From: Bradyrhizobium sp. CCH5-F6
Lineage (GTDB): Bacteria > Pseudomonadota > Alphaproteobacteria > Rhizobiales > Xanthobacteraceae
NCBI RefSeq assembly: GCF_001556045.1
Contig: NZ_LSIC01000012.1
Span: 1 to 64,000 of the forward strand
Length of the DNA stretch: 64,000 nt
Direction: 5' to 3'
How positions within the stretch are numbered: position 1 is the first letter of the stretch; each line of letters opens with the position of its first letter. A program made the position numbers and the translations under genes. The notes under the pieces are model-generated. The model was not told the DNA's origin. It worked only from the letters and a program-made list of their open reading frames with translations, and did not search any database. This document shows positions 8,052 through 17,457 of this stretch, piece by piece.

Positions 8052-9059
8052 ATGAAGCCGTTCGTTCTGAATGTCGCCTTGGCGGCAATCGCGATGTCGT
8101 GCGCCAGCAGCACCGCAAGCCGTGCGGCCTGGGAGCCGGTCCGTCCGGTCGAGTTCATCGTGCCCGCGGGCACCGGCGGCGGCGCCGATCAGATGGCGCG
8201 CACCATCCAGGGCATCGTCACCAAGCACAATCTGATGAAGCAGCCGCTGGTCGTCATCAACAAGGCTGGCGGCGCCGGCGGCGAAGGCTTCCTCGACGTG
8301 AAGTCGTCGTCGGGCAATCCGCACAAGATCATCATCACGCTGTCGAACCTGTTCACGACGCCGCTGGCCACCGGGATTCCGTTCAACTGGAAGGATCTGA
8401 CGCCGGTGGCGATGCTGGCGCTCGACGAATTCGTGCTCTGGGTGAATGCCGAGAAGCCCTACAACAGCGTCAAGGATTACGTCGACGCCGCGAAGAAGGC
8501 ACCAAGCGGCTCGTTCAAGATGGGCGGTACCGGCTCCAAGCAGGAAGACCAGATCATCACGGTCGGCATCGAGAAGGCGATCGACGCGAAGTTCACCTAT
8601 ATTCCCTACAAGGGCGGCGGCGAGGTCGCCGTTCAGCTCGTCGGCAACCACGTCGATTCGACCGTCAACAATCCGATCGAGGCGGTTGCGCAATGGCGCG
8701 GCGGCAAGCTTCGTCCGCTCTGCGTCTTCGACGCCCAGCCGATGGCCTATGACGAGCCGATCGCCGAGGGCAAGGCCTGGAAGGATATTCCGACCTGCAA
8801 GTCGCAGGGCCTCGCGATGGAATATCTCATGCTGCGCGGCGTCTTCATGTCGCCCAAGGCCACGAAGGATCAGATCGAATACTATGTCGAGCTGTTCAAG
8901 AAGGTGCGCGCCACGCCGGAATGGCAGGACTTCATGAAGAGCGGCGCCTTCAACACGACCTTCATGACCGGCGCCGACTACGCCAAGTGGATCGAGGCGG
9001 AGGAGAAGCGCCACGAAGGCTTGATGAAGGAAGCCGGCTTCCTCGCATCGGGAAATTGA
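8052..9059 (+). CDS. tctC: TctC-family tripartite tricarboxylate transporter substrate-binding protein, 335 aa
   Basis: This is a periplasmic solute receptor of the Bug/TctC family. A signal peptide (MKPFVLNVALAAIAMSCASS, cleavage near residues 24-27) is followed by the family start WEPVRPVEFIVPAGTGGGADQMAR. The segment FKMGGTGSKQEDQI and the closing EAEEKRHEGLMKEAGF are also family-typical. It binds a carboxylate and hands it to the TctAB membrane complex. Binding specificity in this large family cannot be read from sequence. GGGAGAGAAGCAAG provides the ribosome site for the ATG at 8052. It heads the three-gene operon tctC-tctB-tctA. Confidence 0.88.
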   Translation: MKPFVLNVALAAIAMSCASSTASRAAWEPVRPVEFIVPAGTGGGADQMARTIQGIVTKHNLMKQPLVVINKAGGAGGEGFLDVKSSSGNPHKIIITLSNLFTTPLATGIPFNWKDLTPVAMLALDEFVLWVNAEKPYNSVKDYVDAAKKAPSGSFKMGGTGSKQEDQIITVGIEKAIDAKFTYIPYKGGGEVAVQLVGNHVDSTVNNPIEAVAQWRGGKLRPLCVFDAQPMAYDEPIAEGKAWKDIPTCKSQGLAMEYLMLRGVFMSPKATKDQIEYYVELFKKVRATPEWQDFMKSGAFNTTFMTGADYAKWIEAEEKRHEGLMKEAGFLASGN

Positions 9060-9145
9060 GCCGCGACATCGACGATGGCTGAGGACGCGGCCCGTCCTCA
9101 CGCCTGCCGCGACCGCGAAACCCTGCGTTTCCGCCTGGAGGTCCC

Positions 9146-9643
9146 ATGACTGAACGATCCGGATCCGAATCTGGCCCGGCACACAAGACGCTGGAAATCG
9201 GCATGGCGCTGCTGATCGGCGCGTTCGGCCTGGTCGTGATCTTCGGCAGCATGAAGGCCGGCATCAACTGGGGCGCGGAGGGCCCGCGCGCCGGCTTCTT
9301 CCCCTTCTATATCGGCGCCGCGATCGTCGGCGCGAGCGCCATCAACCTCTGGCATGCGCAACGCGACGATGACGGCCGGCTGTTCGCGGAATGGGGACAG
9401 CTGCGCCAGGTCATGAGCGTCGTCGTGCCGACCGCGATCTATGTCGGCTCGATGCCGTTCATCGGCCTCTACGTCGGATCCACGGTCTTCATCGCCTGGT
9501 TCATGCGCTGGCTCGGCGGCTATCGCTGGCTGACGACCATTGCGGTCGCGGTCGGCATGCCGGTCCTGACCTATCTCGTTTTCGAGCGCTGGTTCCTGGT
9601 CCCGCTTCCCAAGGGGCCGCTCGAGGAATGGCTCGGTCTGTAA
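9146..9643 (+). CDS. tctB: TctB-family small membrane subunit, 165 aa
   Basis: This is the small, poorly conserved membrane subunit of a tripartite tricarboxylate transporter. It shows four hydrophobic segments (about residues 17-37, 51-70, 92-120 and 130-152), the usual TctB arrangement. The family-like stretch WGAEGPRAGFFPFYIGA lies between the first two. CTGGAGGTCCC precedes the ATG at 9146. Its function is inferred mainly from position between tctC (86 bases upstream) and tctA (42 bases downstream). Confidence 0.85.
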   Translation: MTERSGSESGPAHKTLEIGMALLIGAFGLVVIFGSMKAGINWGAEGPRAGFFPFYIGAAIVGASAINLWHAQRDDDGRLFAEWGQLRQVMSVVVPTAIYVGSMPFIGLYVGSTVFIAWFMRWLGGYRWLTTIAVAVGMPVLTYLVFERWFLVPLPKGPLEEWLGL

Positions 9644-9685
9644 GAGCCGCGCCTTCATACAATCATTGCTGCAGGACGTTTCGAC

Positions 9686-11185
9686 ATGGAAGAGTTGGCC
9701 AATCTGTTTCACGGCTTCGCGGTCGCCCTGCAGCCCTACAACATCATGCTGATGGTCATCGGCATCACGCTCGGGGTCATCATCGGCGTGCTGCCGGGGC
9801 TCGGGGGCGCCAACGGCGTCGCGATCCTCCTGCCCCTGACCTTCAGCATGCCGCCGACCTCGGCGATCATCATGCTGTCCTGCATCTATTGGGGCGCCTT
9901 GTTCGGCGGCGCCATCACCTCGATCCTGTTCAACATCCCCGGAGAGCCATGGTCCGTGGCGACCACCTTCGACGGCTACCCGATGGCGCAACAGGGCAAG
10001 CCCGGCGAGGCCCTCACCGCCGCCTTCACTTCCTCCTTCGTGGGCGCGCTGTTTGCCGTCGTCATGATCACGCTCGTCGCGCCCCTCGTCGCGGGCTTCG
10101 CACTGCGATTTGGTCCGGCGGAGAAATTCGCAGTCTACTTCCTCGCCTTCTGCAGCTTCGTCGGCTTGAGCAAGGAGCCGCCGTTCAAGACCATCGCGGC
10201 GATGATGATGGGCTTCGCGCTCGCGGCGGTCGGGCTCGATTCGATCACGGGGCAGTTGCGGCTGACCTTTGGCATCACCGAACTGCTCAACGGCTTCGAC
10301 TTCCTGATCGCCGTGATCGGCCTGTTCGGGATCGGCGAGATCCTGCTGACCATGGAGGAAGGGCTGGCGTTCCGCGGCGGCAAGGCCAGCATCAACCTTC
10401 GCGTCGTGCTTCAGACCTGGCGGGAATTGCCCGCCTATTGGATGACCTCGTTGCGCTCCTGCCTGATCGGGTGCTGGATGGGCGTCACGCCCGCCGGCGC
10501 AACGCCCGCATCCTTCATGAGCTACGGCATCGCCAAGCGCCTGTCGCGACGCGGCAACAATTTCGGCAAGGGCGAGATCGAAGGCGTGATCGCGCCGGAG
10601 ACGGCGGCGCATGCCGCGGGCACTGCCGCGCTGCTGCCGATGCTGTCGCTCGGGGTGCCCGGCTCGCCCACCGCCGCCGTGCTGCTCGGCGGCTTGTTGA
10701 TCTGGGGACTGCAGCCCGGCCCGATGCTGTTCGTCGAGCAGAAGGAGTTCGTCTGGGGCCTGATCGCATCGATGTATCTCGGCAACCTCGCCGGCCTCAT
10801 CGTCGTGCTCACCTGCGTGCCGATCTTCGCCGCGATCCTTCGCGTGCCCTTCGGCATCATCGCGCCGCTGATCCTGGTGCTGTGCGCGATCGGCGCCTAT
10901 TCGGTGCACAACAGCACCTTCGACGTGATGCTGATGCTGGTGTTCGGCGTGCTCGGCTATCTCCTGAAGAAGTGCAACTACCCGCTCGCGCCGCTGGTGC
11001 TCGCCATCGTGCTCGGCGACAAGGCCGAGGAGGCCTTCCGCCAATCGCTGCTGGGATCACAGGGCTCGCTCGGCGTATTCTTCTCCAACGGCCTCGTCAG
11101 CACGATCATGGCGCTTGGCCTCGTCGCCCTGTTCTGGTCCGCGATCCAGGAAGGCTTCAGCCGGCTGCGCACGTCGATGGCGTGA
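9686..11185 (+). CDS. tctA: TctA-family large permease subunit, 499 aa
   Basis: This is the large channel subunit of the tripartite tricarboxylate transporter, with about 12 membrane segments over the usual length of about 500 aa. Signature stretches are GVIIGVLPGLGGANGVAILLP (shown in part: GVLPGLGGANGVAILLP), the loop YWGALFGGAITSILFNIPGEP, and the second repeat APETAAHAAGTAALLPMLSLGVPGSPT (in part: ALLPMLSLGVPGSPT). It should take up a carboxylate with protons or sodium. No catabolic enzyme or two-component regulator (TctDE) lies in the operon, so the substrate stays open. Confidence 0.92.
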   Translation: MEELANLFHGFAVALQPYNIMLMVIGITLGVIIGVLPGLGGANGVAILLPLTFSMPPTSAIIMLSCIYWGALFGGAITSILFNIPGEPWSVATTFDGYPMAQQGKPGEALTAAFTSSFVGALFAVVMITLVAPLVAGFALRFGPAEKFAVYFLAFCSFVGLSKEPPFKTIAAMMMGFALAAVGLDSITGQLRLTFGITELLNGFDFLIAVIGLFGIGEILLTMEEGLAFRGGKASINLRVVLQTWRELPAYWMTSLRSCLIGCWMGVTPAGATPASFMSYGIAKRLSRRGNNFGKGEIEGVIAPETAAHAAGTAALLPMLSLGVPGSPTAAVLLGGLLIWGLQPGPMLFVEQKEFVWGLIASMYLGNLAGLIVVLTCVPIFAAILRVPFGIIAPLILVLCAIGAYSVHNSTFDVMLMLVFGVLGYLLKKCNYPLAPLVLAIVLGDKAEEAFRQSLLGSQGSLGVFFSNGLVSTIMALGLVALFWSAIQEGFSRLRTSMA

Positions 11186-11587
11186 CCCGGAAGACGCGTC
11201 CGAGCAGCGCCAAACCGTCGCAGGCGACGCTTCTGGAATAAGGAATTCCAGGAATCGTCCGCCCGCCAGCGCCGCTCGTCGGCGTGCGCGAACAAACCCA
11301 CGAACGGAAAAAATCCCCCAACGCGCGGAATTCTCCGAGCATGCAGGCGGCGACGCGATCCGCGAAAATGTATCGTCAAATCAACGGATTGAATGGCCTC
11401 TATCGCCATCGAGGCTGCCAAGACGCGAGCAATTCGGGCTTTACAATCCCGCGTCCATGGCTCATGTGGAGAAGCCTGCGTTATTTTGCCGCACCTCTAG
11501 TCCCTCGCTTGAATATTGGCATAATGAATACCAGGATGCGGGCCGGCGCATGCTTAAAAAAATCGGCGCGTTTCGGGAGGGTTCTTG
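11186..11587. other. Intergenic space between tctA and the OFA carrier
   Basis: No gene was recognised in these 402 bases. A short inverted repeat CTGGAAT-N5-ATTCCAG lies at 11233-11251. The region is more AT-rich after 11340 and contains the shared motif at 11517-11533, so it is likely promoter sequence for the MFS carrier. Confidence 0.5.
11517..11533. promoter_or_regulatory. Inverted repeat TGGCAT-N5-ATACCA, motif copy 2
   Basis: The sequence TGGCATAATGAATACCA is an inverted repeat of half-site TGG(C/T)AT. With its flank TTGAATAT it aligns closely with the copy at 13005-13021, flank TTGACGAT. It ends 54 bases before the carrier start. Confidence 0.6.
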
Positions 11588-12877
11588 ATGACGGACATGG
11601 TGCAGTCGGGGGTGGCCCCTAGTGCCGCACGCGTAAGCGATGCCTATCGCTGGGCGCAATTGGCGATCGGCGTGGCGGCGATGGTGATGATCGCCAACTA
11701 TCAATACGGCTGGACGTTCTTCGTCCCCGACATCCAGAAGACGTTCGGCTGGGATCGCGCCTCGATCCAGTGGGCCTTCACCCTCTTCGTCCTGTTCGAG
11801 ACCTGGCTGGTGCCGGTCGAAGGATGGTTCGTCGACAAATACGGCCCGCGCATCGTGGTGCTGGTCGGCGGCGTGCTCTGCGCCATCGGCTGGGCGATCA
11901 ACGCGCAGGCCACCTCGCTCAACGGCTTCTATCTCGGCATGATCGTCGCAGGCATCGGCGCCGGCGGGGTCTACGGCACCTGCGTCGGCAACGCGCTGAA
12001 GTGGTTTCCGGACAAGCGCGGCCTCGCTGCGGGCATCACGGCCGCGGGCTTCGGCGCGGGCTCCGCGCTGACCGTCGCGCCGATCCAGGCCATGATCAAG
12101 GATAGTGGATTCCAGGCCACCTTCCTTTATTTCGGCCTCGGGCAAGGCATCATCATCTGCATCCTCGCTTTCTTCCTGCTCGCCCCGAAAGCGGGCCAGG
12201 TCCCGAACGTGGTGGCGAACGCCAATCTGCTGCAGACCCGCCGCAACTATCAGCCGACCGAGGTGCTGCGTCAGCCGATCTTCTGGCTGATGTACTTCAT
12301 GTTCGTGATCGTCGGTGCCGGCGGGTTGATGGTGACCGCAAACCTGAAGCCGATCGCAGCCGACTGGAAGGTCGACAACGTGCCGGTGACGCTGATGGCG
12401 GTGACGATGACGGCGGTGACCTTCGCCGCCACGATCGATCGCGTGCTCAACGGCCTGACGCGTCCGTTCTTCGGCTGGATCTCCGACATGATCGGCCGCG
12501 AGAACACGATGTTCATCGCCTTCGGCATGGAAGGCTTCGGCATCTGGATGCTCTACCTCTGGGGACACGACCCGGTCTGGTTCGTGCTGCTGTCGGGCTT
12601 CGTGTTCTTCGCCTGGGGCGAGATCTACTCGCTGTTCCCCTCGACCTGCACCGACACGTTCGGCGCCAAGTTCGCGACCACCAATGCCGGCCTGCTCTAC
12701 ACCGCGAAAGGAACCGCCGCGCTGCTGGTGCCGATCGCCAACTACATGCAGCAATCGTCCGGCACCTGGGACAGCGTGTTCATCATCGCAGCGGGCGCCA
12801 ACATCCTGGCTTCGCTGCTGGCGATCGCAGTGCTCAAGCCGTGGCGCAAGATCGTGGTCGCGAAATCCACGATCTGA
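11588..12877 (+). CDS. OFA-family MFS transporter (oxalate/formate antiporter-like), 429 aa
   Basis: This is a 12-segment major facilitator. The N-terminal half contains NYQYGWTFFVPDIQKTFGWD and the loop-2 signature FVDKYGPRIVVLVGG. The glycine-rich helix GIGAGGVYGTCVGNALKWFP is the pattern of the oxalate:formate antiporter (OFA) family, and the second half has FFGWISDMIGRENTMF. Substrates in the family are oxalate, formate and other small carboxylates. Formate dehydrogenase 10 kb downstream makes a formate or oxalate link attractive but unproven. The ATG at 11588 is used; TTG directly before it is also possible, and GGGAGG lies 6-7 bases upstream. A strong terminator follows. Confidence 0.85.
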   Translation: MTDMVQSGVAPSAARVSDAYRWAQLAIGVAAMVMIANYQYGWTFFVPDIQKTFGWDRASIQWAFTLFVLFETWLVPVEGWFVDKYGPRIVVLVGGVLCAIGWAINAQATSLNGFYLGMIVAGIGAGGVYGTCVGNALKWFPDKRGLAAGITAAGFGAGSALTVAPIQAMIKDSGFQATFLYFGLGQGIIICILAFFLLAPKAGQVPNVVANANLLQTRRNYQPTEVLRQPIFWLMYFMFVIVGAGGLMVTANLKPIAADWKVDNVPVTLMAVTMTAVTFAATIDRVLNGLTRPFFGWISDMIGRENTMFIAFGMEGFGIWMLYLWGHDPVWFVLLSGFVFFAWGEIYSLFPSTCTDTFGAKFATTNAGLLYTAKGTAALLVPIANYMQQSSGTWDSVFIIAAGANILASLLAIAVLKPWRKIVVAKSTI

Positions 12878-12906
12878 CGCGCTTCACCAGAGATCTCGCG
12901 GGTACG

Positions 12907-12933
12907 ACGCCCGGCCTCACGGCCGGGCGTTTT
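12907..12933 (+). terminator. Intrinsic terminator after the OFA carrier
   Basis: A perfect 10-bp stem ACGCCCGGCC / GGCCGGGCGT with a TCAC loop is followed by TTTCGTTT. It starts 30 bases after the carrier stop codon and separates it from the CBS gene. Confidence 0.9.
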
Positions 12934-13004
12934 CGTTTGCGCGACAAACGTCAGGATCGCTTTCGCAAGATTTTTCGGATCAGCCAAACCCAGCACTTGA
13001 CGAT

Positions 13005-13021
13005 TGGCATTATGTATACCA
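13005..13021. promoter_or_regulatory. Inverted repeat TGGCAT-N5-ATACCA, motif copy 3
   Basis: The sequence TGGCATTATGTATACCA has intact half-sites on both sides and ends 32 bases before the CBS-protein start. It is the best match to the copy before the OFA carrier. Confidence 0.6.
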
Positions 13022-13053
13022 CACTTCTTGCATCACTCACCCGGGAGGTTGCA

Positions 13054-13479
13054 ATGCTGGTCGGAGACATTCTGCGCAAGAAGACGCCGCGCGTCGTCAC
13101 GGTGCGTATGAACGAAACGGTGGGGATCGCGGCCAAGCTGATGCGCGCCAACAACATCAGCGCGCTGGTGGTCAAGGACGTTGTCCGCTCCGAGGGCAAC
13201 ACCGCGGTCGGAATGTTCACCGAGCGCGACGTGGTGCGCGCGGTTGCCGAGCACGGCGCGGCCGCCGTCAACGTCAAGGTCTCGCAGCTGGTCTCGGTCC
13301 AGCAGCTCGTCTCCTGCACCTCGGGCGACACGATCGAGCACGTTCGCCATCTGATGAACCGTCATCACATCCGCCACCTGCCCGTGATCGACAACTACAG
13401 CCTCGTCTCCGTGATCAGCATGCGCGACATCGCCGCGGCCGTTGACGAAGCTGCCAACTCGACACCGCGGGCAGCCTAG
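13054..13479 (+). CDS. Tandem CBS-domain protein, 141 aa
   Basis: The product is a stand-alone pair of CBS domains (about residues 8-65 and 75-130). The first contains MNETVGIAAKLMRANNISAL and GMFTERDVVRAV; the second SGDTIEHVRHLMNRHHIRHLP and SVISMRDIAAAV. Such pairs bind adenine nucleotides (AMP, ATP, NADH) and act as energy or redox sensors on partner proteins; the partner is not evident. The start is the ATG at 13054 because CGGGAGGTTGCA supplies a ribosome site; an upstream ATG at 13012 lies inside the inverted-repeat motif. It is probably transcribed alone. Confidence 0.9.
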   Translation: MLVGDILRKKTPRVVTVRMNETVGIAAKLMRANNISALVVKDVVRSEGNTAVGMFTERDVVRAVAEHGAAAVNVKVSQLVSVQQLVSCTSGDTIEHVRHLMNRHHIRHLPVIDNYSLVSVISMRDIAAAVDEAANSTPRAA

Positions 13480-13709
13480 GCGTCACGCACCTGCCCTGCG
13501 ACCCCGGCCCGGATGCTTCCGAGCCGGACCGATCCTCGCGCGGCGGGCACCTTTCCCTGATCGGTTCGGAGACGCAATCTGCACGGAATGAAGACGCCGC
13601 GCTATTTCGCTCCGCACCGCAGCAATATTGATCCCGCGCAAATCGGCCGTCGCGGCCGCCGCTATCCTTCCCGGCAAGAAACTTGATTTCTGACGCAAGG
13701 GAGGACGCC

Positions 13710-13829
13710 ATGACGAATGCCGGCAACGCGCTTTTGTGGACGGCCCTGTACTTCGCTCTCTCGTTCGCCGCGATCTTCGTGGTGTGGTTCGCCGAAAAGA
13801 TGCGGTCGAACTTCCTCGGGAAGCCGTAG
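13710..13829 (+). CDS. 39-aa single-pass membrane microprotein
   Basis: A short frame from the ATG at 13710 has a strong ribosome site (AAGGGAGGACGCC). It encodes a product with one membrane helix at about residues 7-27 (LLWTALYFALSFAAIFVVWF), followed by the basic tail AEKMRSNFLGKP. The layout, a short polar N-terminus, one helix and positive residues after it, suggests insertion with the C-terminus in the cytoplasm. Function is unknown. It may be a small regulator or an accessory subunit of a membrane complex, but no partner adjoins it. Confidence 0.6.
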   Translation: MTNAGNALLWTALYFALSFAAIFVVWFAEKMRSNFLGKP

Positions 13830-14134
13830 CCTGAGTCACGCTCGCTGGTCATTGACGCCGCGATCCGGAACGGCTCGAGCCGGAGCGGGCGAGCAATGGA
13901 AGCGGGCGAATGGAGATGAGCGAAGCGACATGCGGGGATCACGCTTTCTCCGCCGCTTCGCTCATGCGGGCACCAAATCTCCCGGAAATATCCAGACACA
14001 TCACATCTCCGCGCGCCAAGCATATGCCGCCAACATGTCCCGGGCGTGCCGCAACTTGGACGCATTCGGCCGCCCTTCTGGGAGCCGTGTCTGGGGGCAC
14101 GGCGCTGCCGTGTTTGGACCAAACCTTCAGGGGT
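13830..14134. other. Intergenic space, no gene seen
   Basis: These 305 bases separate the 39-aa gene from the PIGK-repeat gene. I see only an imperfect GC-rich inverted repeat near 13870-13885 and no supported coding sequence. Confidence 0.4.
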
Positions 14135-14338
14135 ATGACTGTGAAGAAGATTGTAATTGCTCTGGGTGCTACGCTTGCTCTGGTGACGGCTGCAAACGCT
14201 GCGGATCTGCCGCGCCGACAGCCCGTGCCGGTCTATCCGGCCGAGCAGGCGCCGATCGGCAAAATGCCGATTGGCAAGAGCCCGGTTGGAAAGGCCCCGA
14301 TCGGCAAGGCGCCCGGCCCGGTCGCGGCGCGCTACTGA
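14135..14338 (+). CDS. Small secreted protein with P(I/V)GK pentapeptide repeats, 67 aa
   Basis: The start is the ATG at 14135, with CAGGGGT just upstream. Residues 1-22 (MTVKKIVIALGATLALVTAA) form a clear signal peptide, with cleavage likely after NAADL or at ANA-AD. The mature part has a PRRQPVPVYPAE stretch and then a five-residue periodicity: APIGK, MPIGK, SPVGK, APIGK, followed by APGPVAARY. The repeat is low-complexity, basic and proline-rich, as in exported peptides that bind envelope polymers or metals, but no function is established. It lies 56 bases before the secreted protein at 14395 and could be co-transcribed with it. Confidence 0.65.
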   Translation: MTVKKIVIALGATLALVTAANAADLPRRQPVPVYPAEQAPIGKMPIGKSPVGKAPIGKAPGPVAARY

Positions 14339-14394
14339 CGCGCAGCGGAATAAGCGCTTCATCTGCGTAACGGCCGATAGTCGGGGGAAATTGC

Positions 14395-15045
14395 GTGACG
14401 AACAAAGCTGATCGATCGGGATCCTGCATGCTCGCGGGCTTCGCTCTTGCGGCTATGCTCTCGTGCATGATGCCTTCGGCCTCGGCCCACGAGGCGAACA
14501 AGCGCGTTGCCGACGCGAATGCGCTTGCCACGACCGACACCGCCTCGCGACCTCAGCCGCAATCGACGCGGCGCCCGGTCGCGCGCGCGGAGAAAGGCCC
14601 CTACTACGTCGACTTCCGCGCGCGCACCGCCGCAAGCTGGGGCCATGCCTTCGTCTGGTACGGCAAGACCAGCGAGCGTGCCGTGGAGGTCGCAGGGCTC
14701 ACACCGGCCGGCGACACGCTCGCCTATGTGCTGGGTCACATCACCTTCGTGCCGTCCGAGACCGGCGCGAGCTACGGCGATCTCGATCCGGAATATCTGA
14801 CCGCCAGCTACCGGGTCTATCTCAACGAGGCCGACGCCAAGCGCGTGTTCGCCTACATCAAGAAATTGCAGGCGAACTCGCCGGTCTGGAACGCCGAGAC
14901 CACCAACTGCACCGGCTTCATCGGCGACATCGCCGAGTTCATGGGATTGCAGGTCCCCAATCGCTGGCAGCGCCCGGAGAACTTCGTCAACCGCCTCAAG
15001 GAAATGAACGGCGGCCGACAAATGGTGCGGCTGTCGGCGGAGTAG
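14395..15045 (+). CDS. Secreted hypothetical protein with His...Cys papain-like layout, 216 aa
   Basis: The frame starts at GTG 14395, backed by CGGGGGAAATTGC. An N-terminal hydrophobic segment (about residues 11-32, ending MMPSASA) looks like a signal peptide. The folded part begins near residue 63 (PYYVDFRARTAASWGHAFVW). It contains one conserved-looking histidine in SWGHAF and one cysteine in TTNCTGFIGDIAEFMGL. The order His then Cys, with an NC-x-GF context, resembles permuted NlpC/P60-like hydrolases, which cut peptidoglycan peptides or lipids. That is an inference from a few residues. It follows the PIGK-repeat gene closely. Confidence 0.6.
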   Translation: MTNKADRSGSCMLAGFALAAMLSCMMPSASAHEANKRVADANALATTDTASRPQPQSTRRPVARAEKGPYYVDFRARTAASWGHAFVWYGKTSERAVEVAGLTPAGDTLAYVLGHITFVPSETGASYGDLDPEYLTASYRVYLNEADAKRVFAYIKKLQANSPVWNAETTNCTGFIGDIAEFMGLQVPNRWQRPENFVNRLKEMNGGRQMVRLSAE

Positions 15046-16260
<1,215 letters not shown>

Positions 16261-16285
16261 TCACGGCAGGAAGCGAGACCAATTC

Positions 16286-17254
16286 ATGAAGGCTTACGTC
16301 TACGGCCCTGGTGGCGCTAGGATTTCCGACGTCGCTCAACCAAAGCCCAAGGGCACGCAGGTGCTGGTCCGCGTCCGTGCCTGCGCCCTTAACCGCGCCG
16401 ATACCGCCATGCGCATGGGGCACGCCCATGGCGCGGCCGGCGGCGTCGGCACCGTGCTCGGCATGGAATGGGCCGGCGAAGTCGCCGAACTCGGGCCGAA
16501 CGCCAAGGGCGTCAAGATCGGTGATCGCATCATGGGATCGGGCGGTGCGGCGTTTGCCGAATATACGCTCGCCGATCACGGCCGGCTATTCCACGCACCC
16601 TCGAACATGAATTTCGAGGAGGCGGCCACCCTGCCCGTCGCGCTCACGACCATGCACAACGCCGTCGTTACCGTCGGCGGTGTGCAGGCGGGCCAGAGCG
16701 TGCTGGTCCAGGGCGCCAGCTCCGGCGTCGGCCTGATGGCGATGCAGATCGCCAGGCTCAAGGGAGCGAAGCTCGTGATCGGCTCGTCGACAGATGCCCA
16801 TCGCCGCGGCCGGCTGAGGGAGTACGGCGCCGACCTCGCCGTCGACAGCTCCGATCCGACATGGGTCGACGAGGTACTGAAGGCGACGAACGGAGAAGGC
16901 GTCGATCTCGTCGTCGACCAGGTCTCCGGCAAGGTCGCGAGCCAGAACCTCGCGGCGACGAAGATCAAGGGCCGCATCGTCAACGTCGGCCGGCTCGGCG
17001 GCACACATGCCGACTTCAACTTCGACCTGCATGCGGCCCGGCGCATCGACTATGTCGGCGTCACCTTCCGCACCCGCACCATCGAGGAGGTCCGCGAGAT
17101 CTTCGAGGAGGTCCGCAAGGACGTCTGGGGCGCGGTGGAATCGCGCAAGCTGCAGCTGCCGATCGACAAGGTGTTCGCGTTCGACGACATCGACCAGGCG
17201 TTCGAGCACATGGAGGCGAACAAGCATCTGGGGAAGATCGTGGTGGTGGTGTGA
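16286..17254 (+). CDS. Zinc-binding dehydrogenase family / quinone oxidoreductase-like protein, 322 aa
   Basis: This is a medium-chain dehydrogenase/reductase. It has the GroES-like N-terminal half with RVRACALNRADTAMRMG and GMEWAGEVAELG, and the NADPH-binding Rossmann motif VQGASSGVGLMAMQIA. The later segment NVGRLGGTHADF is the NADPH-phosphate side of the fold. Catalytic-zinc ligands of alcohol dehydrogenases are absent, which places it with the zinc-free quinone oxidoreductases that reduce quinones or enones. The ATG at 16286 is chosen by family start and AGGAAGCGAGACC. It follows nitronate monooxygenase by 25 bases, implying co-transcription. Confidence 0.88.
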   Translation: MKAYVYGPGGARISDVAQPKPKGTQVLVRVRACALNRADTAMRMGHAHGAAGGVGTVLGMEWAGEVAELGPNAKGVKIGDRIMGSGGAAFAEYTLADHGRLFHAPSNMNFEEAATLPVALTTMHNAVVTVGGVQAGQSVLVQGASSGVGLMAMQIARLKGAKLVIGSSTDAHRRGRLREYGADLAVDSSDPTWVDEVLKATNGEGVDLVVDQVSGKVASQNLAATKIKGRIVNVGRLGGTHADFNFDLHAARRIDYVGVTFRTRTIEEVREIFEEVRKDVWGAVESRKLQLPIDKVFAFDDIDQAFEHMEANKHLGKIVVVV

Positions 17255-17288
17255 GGTGTGCGGCGGCGGAGTGCATTGACGCTCACTC

Positions 17289-17367
17289 CGTCATTCCGGG
17301 GCGGGCCGCAGGACCAAACCCGGAATCTCGAGATTCCGGGTTAGCCTTCGGCGCCCGGGAATGACGG
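17289..17367. repeat. Nested palindromic repeat between the oxidoreductase and CDF genes
   Basis: The outer arms (cgtcattccggg and cccgggaatgacg) enclose a perfect inner palindrome at 17317-17342, AACCCGGAATCTC followed by GAGATTCCGGGTT. This is the form of a dispersed intergenic hairpin in this group and may also stop transcription of the upstream operon. Confidence 0.75.
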
Positions 17368-17457
17368 GGGATCGAGGGCCCCGCTCCTGCAAATCACTCG
17401 CGACTACGGCTGTGGATCGTCGCTTGATGTTCACCCACGCCCTGCTAAATCCCCGCC

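Noticed and set aside
9098..11044. Long minus-strand frame opposite tctB and tctA
   Set aside because: Antisense shadow in high-GC sequence. Histidine/glutamate-rich composition is typical of such shadows, and tctA is unambiguous.
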